The notes below the pieces were generated by a model. It made no database searches and had not been told where the DNA came from. It saw only the letters and a program-made list of their open reading frames with translations. Below are positions 7,548-14,265 of a DNA stretch of 16,191 bases, piece by piece. Numbering within the stretch: the first letter of the stretch is position 1; every line of letters begins with the position of its first letter. The position numbers and the translations under genes were made by a program. The stretch lies in the NCBI GenBank assembly GCA_003450555.1, contig DMFQ01000362.1, positions 1 through 16,191 of the forward strand. Reading direction: 5' to 3'. This DNA is from Ktedonobacter sp. Lineage in GTDB: Bacteria; Chloroflexota; Ktedonobacteria; Ktedonobacterales; Ktedonobacteraceae.

Positions 7548-8303
7548 ATGATTCCCGCCCGCAAATTTCTGCTCGGAGAGCGCCTGGTCTGGCAACTGAT
7601 AGACAGGTCACTGCGCAAATACTTCGACTGTATATACTTTCGCATGCGCGGAGAGTACACCGATGAACAGCGCGCCACGCTGCCTATGATCATCTGTGCC
7701 AACCACTTTAGCTGGTGGGATGGCTATGTGGTGGCCCTTGTCCAGCGACTCATCAAGGTCGATGGCTACCTGATGATGGAGGAGAAACAGCTACGGCGCT
7801 ACTTTTTCTTTGCCTGGGCAGGCTGTTTCTCCGTAGATCGTCAGAATCCTCGTTCTGCCTTACAATCGCTCAAGTACGCGGCTAAGCTGCTCAAAGAGCG
7901 GCCTGGACGCATGGTCTGTCTCTTTCCGCAAGGTGAAATATTCCCCAATGATCGCCGCCCACTCGTCTTTTATAATGGCGCGACCTACCTGGCTCGTTTG
8001 ATAAATCCTGTGCTCTATTACCCAATGGCAATCCGCATTGAATACCTGGCGGAGCAGCGACCAGCACTCTTCATCAGTCTGGGTGAGCCGATTTTGATCA
8101 ATTCAGAGCAGACAAAAGAGCGGGACTTCTTGCAATCATGCACTAAACGCCTGGAAGAATCTTTGACTGCCGAACTTGACCAGTTGCGCGCTGAAGTGCT
8201 CGCGGGCGATTACAGTGAATTTAAGACGGTGATCCAGGGAAAAGCGTCGACCAACCGGATCTTTGACACGCTGCTCTTCAGAAAGCAGATTGACAGGCAA
8301 TGA
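7548..8303 (+). CDS. PlsC-like acyltransferase, probable carotenoid glycoside acyltransferase
   Basis: This is a 251-residue protein of the lysophospholipid acyltransferase superfamily. The catalytic HX4D box is NHFSWWD (residues 51-57), and the second box is FPQGEIFPND, in the place of the usual FPEGT acyl-acceptor motif. There is no obvious signal peptide or strong transmembrane helix, so a peripheral membrane enzyme is likely. In green sulfur bacteria CruD, an acyltransferase, esterifies a fatty acid to the glucose of chlorobactene glucoside after CruC adds the sugar. The same role is inferred here, because the next gene is a glycosyltransferase overlapping by ATGA (8300-8303) and other carotenoid genes flank the pair. 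A plain phospholipid acyltransferase remains possible. Confidence 0.82.
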   Translation: MIPARKFLLGERLVWQLIDRSLRKYFDCIYFRMRGEYTDEQRATLPMIICANHFSWWDGYVVALVQRLIKVDGYLMMEEKQLRRYFFFAWAGCFSVDRQNPRSALQSLKYAAKLLKERPGRMVCLFPQGEIFPNDRRPLVFYNGATYLARLINPVLYYPMAIRIEYLAEQRPALFISLGEPILINSEQTKERDFLQSCTKRLEESLTAELDQLRAEVLAGDYSEFKTVIQGKASTNRIFDTLLFRKQIDRQ

Positions 8304-9679
8304 TGATACAGTTCGTAGTGACAGGTTATTGGATGTTCCTCTTCACTTTCTTGCTCGCTAATTTGCTCATATTAGCGCTGAATTTCCTTTCTTTTTTTCA
8401 ATTGCGGGAAACATCTGTTGCGCCGGAACCGGAGGCCGCATTGCCTTTGCTCTCCATCCTGGTACCTGCGCGTAACGAAGAGCAATGTATTGAAGCATGT
8501 ATTCGCTCTCTGGTTGCGCAGACCTATCAGAGATTGGAAGTGATCGTCCTGGATGATAACAGCAGCGATACAACCGGAAGTATCGTGCAAGGCATTGTTG
8601 ATGAGCTAGCTCCAACACAAGCAGGTAGGCTGCGTTTGCTACAAGGCGCGTCATTACCTGAGGGATGGATAGGGAAAAATTACGCCTGCCATCAACTATC
8701 GCAACACGCAATCGGAGACTATTTCTTTTTCACTGATGCCGATACGGTACACGCTTCTGGGGCCGCAAGAGCGGTCATTGCGTGTATGCAGCAGTTGGAA
8801 GTCAAGTTGCTTACCGCGCAGCCCGAATTTGAACTTGGGAGCCTTGGCGAATGCCTGGTAGTCCCCTTGCTTAACTTTACGATCATGACGCTCCTTCCGG
8901 TGGCCCTGGTACGCCTGCGACCTGAAGCTAGCGTGGCTACCGGGAATGGACAATTGCTGTGTTTCCAGCGCTCAGCATATGAAAAAATAGGGGGGCACGC
9001 AGCGGTAAAAGGGAACATTCTAGAGGATGTGTTGCTGGCACGAGCTGTGAAAAAGGTCGGCGACCGTATGGCTTTTGTCGATGCCATGGATGTTGTGCGC
9101 TGTAGAATGTATCGCTCTTTCTCCGAGGTGTGGTCCGGCTTCTCGAAGAATCTCTTCGCTTTTTATAATTACGCGCTGCCCTTTGCACTGGGCGCACTGC
9201 TGTTAAATCTTGCCCTTTTTGTCGTGCCACCGTTACTAGCTCTGGCGGCGTTCCTGCTTCATCTTTCCACCAGTGTAGTCGTGTCAGGCGCGTCAGCCTA
9301 TCTCCTCGCTGTGGTCATGCGTGTCTTGCTCACGCTGCGTTTTACGCGCCAGAGACATGCTTTAGCGCTTCTTCTTGCGCTTTGTCTTCTTCACCCGCTT
9401 TCGATTGGGCTTGAATGTTTGATCTTGCTCAACTCCATACGCTGTCACTATCAGGGGACCGGCGTCAGTTGGAAGGGGCGTCAATATAATCGGCAAAATG
9501 CCAGCAAGGGCCGCAATAGCGGCAGCGAGATAGTAGCCATGCGTCAGGTCAATCAGGCCAAACATGAGGACATTCGCAAAATAGAGCAAGATTGGAACAT
9601 TCAAAGGCAGTTGCGAAGAAAACGAGGTCAGATCCTGAAACGAAATAGCACGCAAGAGAATACGATTGACGAAGCTTAA
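8300..9679 (+). CDS. GT2 glycosyltransferase of the CruG/CrtQ type, with antisense-encoded C-terminal tail
   Basis: This 459-residue membrane enzyme probably attaches a sugar to a hydroxyl group of a carotenoid. An N-terminal membrane helix (about 11-35) precedes a GT-A catalytic domain. That domain contains LSILVPARNE, the DDNSSD motif at 85-90, the metal-binding DAD at 146-148, and LED at 241-243. C-terminal membrane helices span about 290-380, and the conserved end block GVSWKGRQY lies at 388-396. Related CrtQ/CruG proteins end near that block; here about 63 further residues follow, polar and highly charged. Residues 355-459 are encoded antisense to cruF. The start overlaps the acyltransferase stop as ATGA, so the two are translationally coupled. 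An ATG at 8303 is an alternative start one codon later. Confidence 0.88.
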   Translation: MMIQFVVTGYWMFLFTFLLANLLILALNFLSFFQLRETSVAPEPEAALPLLSILVPARNEEQCIEACIRSLVAQTYQRLEVIVLDDNSSDTTGSIVQGIVDELAPTQAGRLRLLQGASLPEGWIGKNYACHQLSQHAIGDYFFFTDADTVHASGAARAVIACMQQLEVKLLTAQPEFELGSLGECLVVPLLNFTIMTLLPVALVRLRPEASVATGNGQLLCFQRSAYEKIGGHAAVKGNILEDVLLARAVKKVGDRMAFVDAMDVVRCRMYRSFSEVWSGFSKNLFAFYNYALPFALGALLLNLALFVVPPLLALAAFLLHLSTSVVVSGASAYLLAVVMRVLLTLRFTRQRHALALLLALCLLHPLSIGLECLILLNSIRCHYQGTGVSWKGRQYNRQNASKGRNSGSEIVAMRQVNQAKHEDIRKIEQDWNIQRQLRRKRGQILKRNSTQENTIDEA

Positions 9680-10258
9680 CAAAACAAGAGAGACAACAAA
9701 CCAGGCTAAAAAATTCGCGAGCGGTACACCATAATAGGCAGAATTTCCCGGAGCTAACCATGTCCAATAGTGCTCCAGGTGAAATGCTACAGGCTCAAGC
9801 ACCAGGTCCAGCAATGTTGCTAAGAGCGCGGCAACCACTGTACTTATAAGCCATCGTCTGCCGACCAGCAATGGCGGGCGCACAGTCAAACGGCGCACAG
9901 CGAGGATAATCGTCAACCAGGCAAAAACCACAGGCAGGGGTACCCCTCCGGGAAGCACGGGAGAGAGAATGCCGGTGTAGCGATAAGAGCCAAAAGGAAA
10001 ACCAGTATTGACGCCCAGAGCCTCCACGCCATAGGAGAAGAAGGCTATTACCAGCGCTGCAAACAGCCCACGCGGTCCATATTCATCCATCAACGCGACC
10101 GTTACCATCAATCCTTCGAGAATGAGCAGGACGCTTCCTGCCCAGCTCATCGAGAAGGGCGGATGCACATTAAAGGCGAGGCCAATAACCGCTATGGGAA
10201 AGGCGACACAGAAAATCCATAGCAACAGCTTAAGAAAACGGCTCAGGCGAGTTTTCAA
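9362..10258 (-). CDS. cruF: CruF-type carotenoid hydratase (Carot_biosynth/DUF422 membrane protein)
   Basis: This is a 298-residue protein with about seven membrane segments. It carries recognisable blocks of the CruF family: EALGVNTGFPFGSYRYTG (79-96), LDLVLEPVAFHLEHYWTW (150-167) and YYGVPLANFLAWF (175-187). CruF hydrates the C-1',2' double bond of acyclic carotenoid ends, creating the hydroxyl that CruG-type enzymes glycosylate. In cyanobacteria cruF and cruG are neighbours, as here. The start is a TTG at 10258 immediately after the TGA of the upstream gene, with AGGGGG about eight bases upstream. The C-terminal 27 residues become strongly basic (KPNRKRVKKTKRKKKR), a tail encoded antisense to the hydrophobic helices of the glycosyltransferase. 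No terminator separates the convergent genes. Confidence 0.9.
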   Translation of the reverse strand: MKTRLSRFLKLLLWIFCVAFPIAVIGLAFNVHPPFSMSWAGSVLLILEGLMVTVALMDEYGPRGLFAALVIAFFSYGVEALGVNTGFPFGSYRYTGILSPVLPGGVPLPVVFAWLTIILAVRRLTVRPPLLVGRRWLISTVVAALLATLLDLVLEPVAFHLEHYWTWLAPGNSAYYGVPLANFLAWFVVSLVLLSFVNRILLRAISFQDLTSFSSQLPLNVPILLYFANVLMFGLIDLTHGYYLAAAIAALAGILPIILTPLPTDAGPLIVTAYGVEQDQTFKPNRKRVKKTKRKKKR

Positions 10259-11707
10259 TCACGTACCCCCTACACCTACTACCGCGATGATACGCGCGTA
10301 TGCTCCTGTTTGAGCAATAGTTGCCACAGCCCCAGTTTGTATATCCATGGCGTAGAGTGTTCCATCGCCATAAAATGTTAGGATCCGATTATTGAACCAT
10401 GCACCCAGTTCAAGCAGCCTGGTGTTCGCAGTTGCTATTAACTGCGCCTTGTCTACCCGCAATTGTTTGCCTGAGCCACTTATTTTAGCCATAAACAGGG
10501 CGCTTGTGCGATCGTAAGGAGGCTGCGCTTGTGTAGAAAACTCGACATAGATGAGCGTGTTGCCATCTATGGTAAACACCGGCGTCGAGACCCAATGGTA
10601 GTTCGCACTATTATGCAGTTCGTGCTGTTCTGAAAGCAGCACCTGCGAGCTATCCAGCGCCAGGGGATGCCCATCGAGCGTCGTCACTGCCAGGCTATTG
10701 GCATATTTGAGTACCGCCAGGTCATCAGGAACACTGCCATCGGTCGGTTTAGGCACCTGACCCTCATAGGAGGAATAGAGCAAAACGTTGCTATAGGGGT
10801 CAAGGATCAGTGGGCCTTGCGGCGAGTCCGCATCTAATAGTAGATGCGGCGAGGCAGTGAGCGGATTGTTCAGATCGAGGGACCATAAACCAAACTGTAT
10901 CGCTTCCTGGCTTTGCTGACCATCTGTGAGCAACAGCGTCGTATCACCCTGGTTCGCAAGGCCATTCAAGAAGGCAAAAATACGAAAACAAGGGCAGTTT
11001 GACGATGATTGCTCAAAAACCTTGGTAGGAGAGGATAAAGGACCTGCGTACAGATCAACAACGCCGGTGCCGCTGGACGGTTCGGTACTCCAGGCAACCG
11101 TCGTTCCATCGCTACTCAGGGCTAACGAAGTGACTACTTGATTTGGTGCCAGAGACGCTATCTTTTCCGGTGTGCCACCAAAAATATCAGTCAAATAGAT
11201 ACCATCGCCACTGTAGAGCAGTTGACCCGATGGCGTCATTAACGGGCGAACAGCTCGATTGTAGATATAGCCAGGAGTAGTTAGCACCTGAGGTAATGCT
11301 TCTCCTGTACTCGAAATCATGTAGATATTATTTTGCTGCTCATAAATAATTTCGCGACCTGAAGGTAGTTGTAAAGAGGGTATCGCCGTATTAGCTGGTG
11401 TAAAAATAGGAGGAGTAGCTGTGGGTGTCACATCCTGGGACGATGTTGGCGTTGAGGACACGGAAGTTGTTTGCCCAGAGTGGGTTGAAGAAGTACCTGC
11501 AGCTTTATACAAGCCTGTGTGTGTGTAGACCTGCGCCACATTTAGTAATAACAGACTTGTAGAAGAGAGTATCACGATACTGATCAGCACGAGCAAAATG
11601 GCAATCCCTGTGAAGGAGAAACGTGTTCTTTGAACCGCTAATGGTTCTGAAATATGCTGCCTCTCTTCATGCTGGTGTTCCGTTGTGTTGCTCACTTGCT
11701 GTGTCAA
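10259..11707 (-). CDS. Membrane-anchored probable beta-propeller protein
   Basis: This protein has 482 residues. A 30-residue cytoplasmic N terminus precedes one membrane helix at about 32-56. A Ser/Thr/Pro-rich linker (about 70-105) is typical of exported tethers. The rest is a probable extracytoplasmic beta-propeller, with repeated strand patterns such as REIIYEQQNNIYMIS, GQLLYSGDGIYLTD, NTLIYVEFST and RILTFYGDGTLYAMD, similar to TolB/WD40-like propellers. The first available start is a TTG at 11707 with a poor ribosome binding site; a GTG at 11695 is an alternative. It is followed without a gap by cruF (TGA then TTG), so both are probably on one mRNA. No function in carotenoid synthesis is known for such proteins, and I assign none. 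Confidence 0.75.
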   Translation of the reverse strand: MTQQVSNTTEHQHEERQHISEPLAVQRTRFSFTGIAILLVLISIVILSSTSLLLLNVAQVYTHTGLYKAAGTSSTHSGQTTSVSSTPTSSQDVTPTATPPIFTPANTAIPSLQLPSGREIIYEQQNNIYMISSTGEALPQVLTTPGYIYNRAVRPLMTPSGQLLYSGDGIYLTDIFGGTPEKIASLAPNQVVTSLALSSDGTTVAWSTEPSSGTGVVDLYAGPLSSPTKVFEQSSSNCPCFRIFAFLNGLANQGDTTLLLTDGQQSQEAIQFGLWSLDLNNPLTASPHLLLDADSPQGPLILDPYSNVLLYSSYEGQVPKPTDGSVPDDLAVLKYANSLAVTTLDGHPLALDSSQVLLSEQHELHNSANYHWVSTPVFTIDGNTLIYVEFSTQAQPPYDRTSALFMAKISGSGKQLRVDKAQLIATANTRLLELGAWFNNRILTFYGDGTLYAMDIQTGAVATIAQTGAYARIIAVVGVGGT

Positions 11708-11747
11708 CGTCTTGTTTTCCCTTAAATGATTTCTCTTTCAGGATATC

Positions 11748-11776
11748 AGTATACACGAAACTGGCCTTTGCTTCAA
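11748..11776 (-). promoter_or_regulatory. Candidate promoter of the propeller-cruF unit
   Basis: On the minus strand TTGAAG (11771-11776) and TATACT (11748-11753) are separated by 17 bases, placing the transcript start about 35 bases before the TTG start codon. The -35 overlaps the inverted repeat CCTTTG-CTT-CAAAGG (11765-11779), which could be an operator or a weak hairpin at the end of the preceding hydrolase transcript. Confidence 0.5.
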
Positions 11777-11800
11777 AGGTCTGTGTTCTTGTTTGTTAGC

Positions 11801-12604
11801 TTATGATGCCGTTCGATCGGTATTTTTCACTGTATGGGGTTTCGCCTTGCTGGCATGACGCAGGATAAAAGCGGTGGTCTTAGAGAATACTTCTTCGCGG
11901 TCATAGTCTTTCATGATTACATGATAGGAGTGGTGAAAGGTGACGAGGTGTTTCTCTTTGGAACCGATGTGCCGGTAAATTTCGCGCCCATCACGCGCAG
12001 GCACAACATGATCGTGAAGCGACGTCATAATCAGCGCTGGCGCGTTCACCTGGGGAAGTTCGGCCCGGAGCGTGGGTAAAAATTGTAACATGCTCTCGAC
12101 AGGCCGCATCGGCGTCCAGTGATACACATCGCGAGTATAACGACGACGGGCATCCGGGTCGCGCACATCCTCGCGAATAGTCGGCACCAGAGGCACGAAG
12201 TGTTTCGCAATGCGCACAGCAAAGTGGGTCAAAGGGTGCATGTGGAGAGGGGCACACATTGTGACAATACCGGCTACGTCTTCGTGGGCGGCAATATGCA
12301 GGATAAGAGCGCCGCCCAGCGAATGCCCGACTAAAAACACAACATCACAGCGCTGTTTGAGAGCATTCAATTCATCCCGCACAGCGTCCGCCCAGTGATG
12401 CCAGCCCAGCGATAACATTTCTCGCACATGAACTCCATGTCCCGGCAAGAGCATATTGTTGGTCACCATACCGCGATCCTGGAGCATCATCTCCAGTTCC
12501 TCCAAGTCCCTGCGGCTACCATTCAACCCGTGCACCAGAAGGACACCAATAACAGGTTTTTCGGATGACTGCGTTGTGCCCCGCGATACATGGGATAGTT
12601 CCAT
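11801..12604 (-). CDS. Alpha/beta hydrolase, carboxylesterase/monoacylglycerol lipase type
   Basis: This is a 267-residue protein. The ATG at 12604 is chosen because GAGGAG lies about nine bases upstream; an in-frame TTG at 12646 would add 14 residues but would move the start into the promoter. The fold is shown by LLVHGLNGS (oxyanion loop, 22-30), the nucleophile elbow VGHSLGG with S95, D198 in SLHDHVV, and H228 in SYHVIMKD. A helical lid lies between about 125 and 180. The order and spacing resemble Est30-like carboxylesterases and bacterial monoacylglycerol lipases, which hydrolyse short- to medium-chain esters in the cytoplasm. No signal peptide is seen. A cleaved substrate from the neighbouring acyl-carotenoid pathway is conceivable but unsupported. 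Confidence 0.88.
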   Translation of the reverse strand: MELSHVSRGTTQSSEKPVIGVLLVHGLNGSRRDLEELEMMLQDRGMVTNNMLLPGHGVHVREMLSLGWHHWADAVRDELNALKQRCDVVFLVGHSLGGALILHIAAHEDVAGIVTMCAPLHMHPLTHFAVRIAKHFVPLVPTIREDVRDPDARRRYTRDVYHWTPMRPVESMLQFLPTLRAELPQVNAPALIMTSLHDHVVPARDGREIYRHIGSKEKHLVTFHHSYHVIMKDYDREEVFSKTTAFILRHASKAKPHTVKNTDRTAS

Positions 12605-12637
12605 TGATGTAGCTCCTCGTAGTGTTGGCAATAATAA

Positions 12638-12666
12638 AGAATACAACCTGTTTTATAGTATTTCAA
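12638..12666 (-). promoter_or_regulatory. Candidate promoter of the alpha/beta hydrolase gene
   Basis: On the minus strand TTGAAA (12661-12666) and TATTCT (12638-12643) are 17 bases apart, about 30 bases upstream of the ATG at 12604. The spacer holds the 12-bp motif TATAAAACAGGT (minus strand, 12646-12657), which recurs upstream of the divergent cystathionine gene. This is a position where a repressor or activator could act. Confidence 0.5.
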
Positions 12667-12800
12667 AGCGTCGTTTTGTGTCGTGTTATATAGAGTACCT
12701 TTTTTATTACGTTCCGACAAGCGTGCAGGTTGTACTCGTGGAATATTGCAGACCCCTACAGGGTTTTCCATTATGTACCCCAACCATGTGTTAAAGGAGA

Positions 12801-12829
12801 TTGCCCTTTCGCGCAAGAAGTGATATAGT
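12801..12829 (+). promoter_or_regulatory. Candidate promoter of the cystathionine gamma-synthase/lyase gene
   Basis: TTGCCC (12801-12806) and TATAGT (12824-12829) are 17 bases apart, giving a leader of about 95 bases before the ATG at 12932. The gene's ribosome binding site is AAGGAG at 12917-12922, nine bases from the start. Confidence 0.5.
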
Positions 12830-12931
12830 CGCATCCTGGCGATGTCCTATTCCTAATTCGCAGAAACAAATGGCGCAACCTATCGCAATCTATTAAAGTA
12901 TAAAACAGGTATATCTAAGGAGCATTGTCTT

Positions 12932-14068
12932 ATGAAGTTTTCAACAAAGGCCATTCATGCTGGCCAGGAGCCTGATCCAACAACTGGCGCTATCATGACC
13001 CCCATTTTTCAAACATCGACGTATGCCCAGGCTGGGCTGGGCGATCACAAAGGCTATGAATATGCGCGCTCACATAATCCTACTCGTACCGCCCTGGAAG
13101 GGTGTTTGGCAGCGCTGGAAGATGGAAAGTATGGGCTTGCCTTCGCATCCGGGATGGCAGCAGAAACTGCCATACTAAGCCTCCTCAGCGCGGGTGATCA
13201 CATGGTGGCATGTGATGACCTCTATGGTGGCAGCTACCGCATCTTCGAGCGGGTCATGGGCCGTTACAACGTAGAAACGAGCTATGTTCCAGCAAGCAAC
13301 GTTGCCGCCTATGAACAGGCAATTCGCCCAAATACGAAACTCATCTGGTTAGAGACGCCGACGAACCCCCTGCTGCGCTTGATAGATATCCAGGCCGTCG
13401 CAAAGATTGCGCATCGTCACAATATCCTGGTCGTCGTCGATAACACATTTGCTAGCCCATACTTCCAGCAGCCACTAAAACTGGGGGCCGACATCGTTGT
13501 TCATAGTACAACCAAATATATCAATGGGCATAGCGACGTCATAGGTGGTGCTCTCATCCTCAATAATGAAGAGGTATACGAGGCAATAAAGTTCTACGAG
13601 AATGCTGCCGGTAATGTCCCTTCACCTTTTGATACATGGTTGACTTTGCGCGGTATCAAGACGCTGGCCTTGCGGATGCGGCAGCACGAGGAGAATGCTA
13701 TCATGGTAGCCAAGTTCCTGGCGGAGCATCCTCGAGTGGAAAAGGTCTATTATCCCGGGTTGCCTTCACATCCTGATTATGAACTGGCCAAACGCCAGAT
13801 GAGTGGTTTTGGGGGAATGGTTTCTTTCCAATTCAAGGGTGTCTATGCTGATGTAGATAAGCTGGTACGACGCTTCAAAGTATTCTCCCTGGCTGAAAGT
13901 CTCGGAGGCGTCGAATCACTCGTTTGCCACCCAGTTTCTATGACACATGGCTCCATCCCGAAGGAGTTCCGCGAGTCTCGTGGACTGACTGACACGCTAC
14001 TGAGGCTCTCGGTTGGCATAGAGGACGCGGAGGATCTGCTGGCGGATTTGCAGCAAGCTCTGGCATAA
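12932..14068 (+). CDS. Cystathionine gamma-synthase/gamma-lyase family PLP enzyme
   Basis: This 378-residue protein belongs to the Cys/Met-metabolism PLP family, with the usual length. The N terminus KFSTKAIHAGQ and MTPIFQTSTYAQ is typical. Y44 and R46 (EYARSHNPTR) are the phosphate-binding pair contributed to the neighbouring subunit, D170 in VVDNTFASP contacts the pyridine nitrogen, and K195 in HSTTKYINGH forms the Schiff base. The ESLGGVESL segment has the acidic residue found in gamma-synthases and gamma-lyases, whereas beta-lyases (MetC) have a tyrosine there. The enzyme either joins an activated homoserine with cysteine to make cystathionine, or splits cystathionine to cysteine, 2-oxobutyrate and ammonia. 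Sequence alone does not decide between MetB and MccB/CGL. It appears monocistronic. Confidence 0.93.
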   Translation: MKFSTKAIHAGQEPDPTTGAIMTPIFQTSTYAQAGLGDHKGYEYARSHNPTRTALEGCLAALEDGKYGLAFASGMAAETAILSLLSAGDHMVACDDLYGGSYRIFERVMGRYNVETSYVPASNVAAYEQAIRPNTKLIWLETPTNPLLRLIDIQAVAKIAHRHNILVVVDNTFASPYFQQPLKLGADIVVHSTTKYINGHSDVIGGALILNNEEVYEAIKFYENAAGNVPSPFDTWLTLRGIKTLALRMRQHEENAIMVAKFLAEHPRVEKVYYPGLPSHPDYELAKRQMSGFGGMVSFQFKGVYADVDKLVRRFKVFSLAESLGGVESLVCHPVSMTHGSIPKEFRESRGLTDTLLRLSVGIEDAEDLLADLQQALA

Positions 14069-14083
14069 GATGGAATGCGAAGG

Positions 14084-14118
14084 GGTACCTGCACAACCAT
14101 TGACGAAGTGTAGGTATC
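14084..14118 (+). repeat. Inverted repeat downstream of the cystathionine gene
   Basis: GGTACCTGCAC (14084-14094) can pair with GTGTAGGTATC (14108-14118) over 11 positions, two of them G-U, with a 13-base loop. There is no following T-run, so it is not a classical terminator. A second perfect repeat, ACATCGC (14121-14127) with GCGATGT (14156-14162), follows. The pair may form a 3' structure that stabilises the mRNA or ends transcription inefficiently. Confidence 0.45.
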
Positions 14119-14142
14119 TCACATCGCAACAGTATGTTACTT

Positions 14143-14171
14143 TTGCTGAGGCCGTGCGATGTAAATATATG
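14143..14171 (+). promoter_or_regulatory. Weak candidate promoter of the L,D-transpeptidase gene
   Basis: TTGCTG (14143-14148) and TATATG (14166-14171) are 17 bases apart, each matching four of six consensus positions. The gene's own ribosome binding site, AGGAGG at 14250-14255, lies ten bases before the ATG at 14266. Other AT-rich hexamers nearby could serve instead. Confidence 0.3.
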
Positions 14172-14265
14172 AAGTGACTTATTATTCTGATACTATCTAT
14201 TTTACCAAATGACCCATCATTATGCGATCTCATAGATTTGTACGATCTTAGGAGGACTACTGGTA

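Larger units (their letters stand above)
12605..12931. other. Divergent intergenic region between hydrolase and cystathionine genes
   Basis: This 327-base gap contains no credible gene. It holds a promoter for each direction and two copies of a 12-bp motif as an inverted repeat: ACCTGTTTTATA at 12646-12657 and TATAAAACAGGT at 12899-12910. The leader of the cystathionine gene, about 95 bases, shows neither the stem layout of a SAM riboswitch nor a T-box specifier/antiterminator. Confidence 0.55.

Noticed and set aside
8367..9230. Several overlapping antisense open frames under the glycosyltransferase gene
   Set aside because: They lack ribosome binding sites and protein-like composition, and the sense frame has all family motifs; they are shadows. 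The cruF overlap differs because both frames carry family-specific blocks.
12711..12790. TTGCAG-17-CATTAT and the short ACCC-CTACA-GGGT hairpin as a second promoter or terminator
   Set aside because: Both are weak matches, and a better promoter (12801-12829) lies just downstream.
12523..12834. Possible small protein across the divergent hydrolase/cystathionine gap
   Set aside because: The composition is not protein-like, there is no ribosome binding site, and it would cover both candidate promoters and the repeated motif.
12836..12931. SAM riboswitch or T-box in the leader of the cystathionine gene
   Set aside because: The leader is about 95 bases and shows neither the SAM-I four-way stem layout nor a T-box sequence; no terminator/antiterminator pair is visible.
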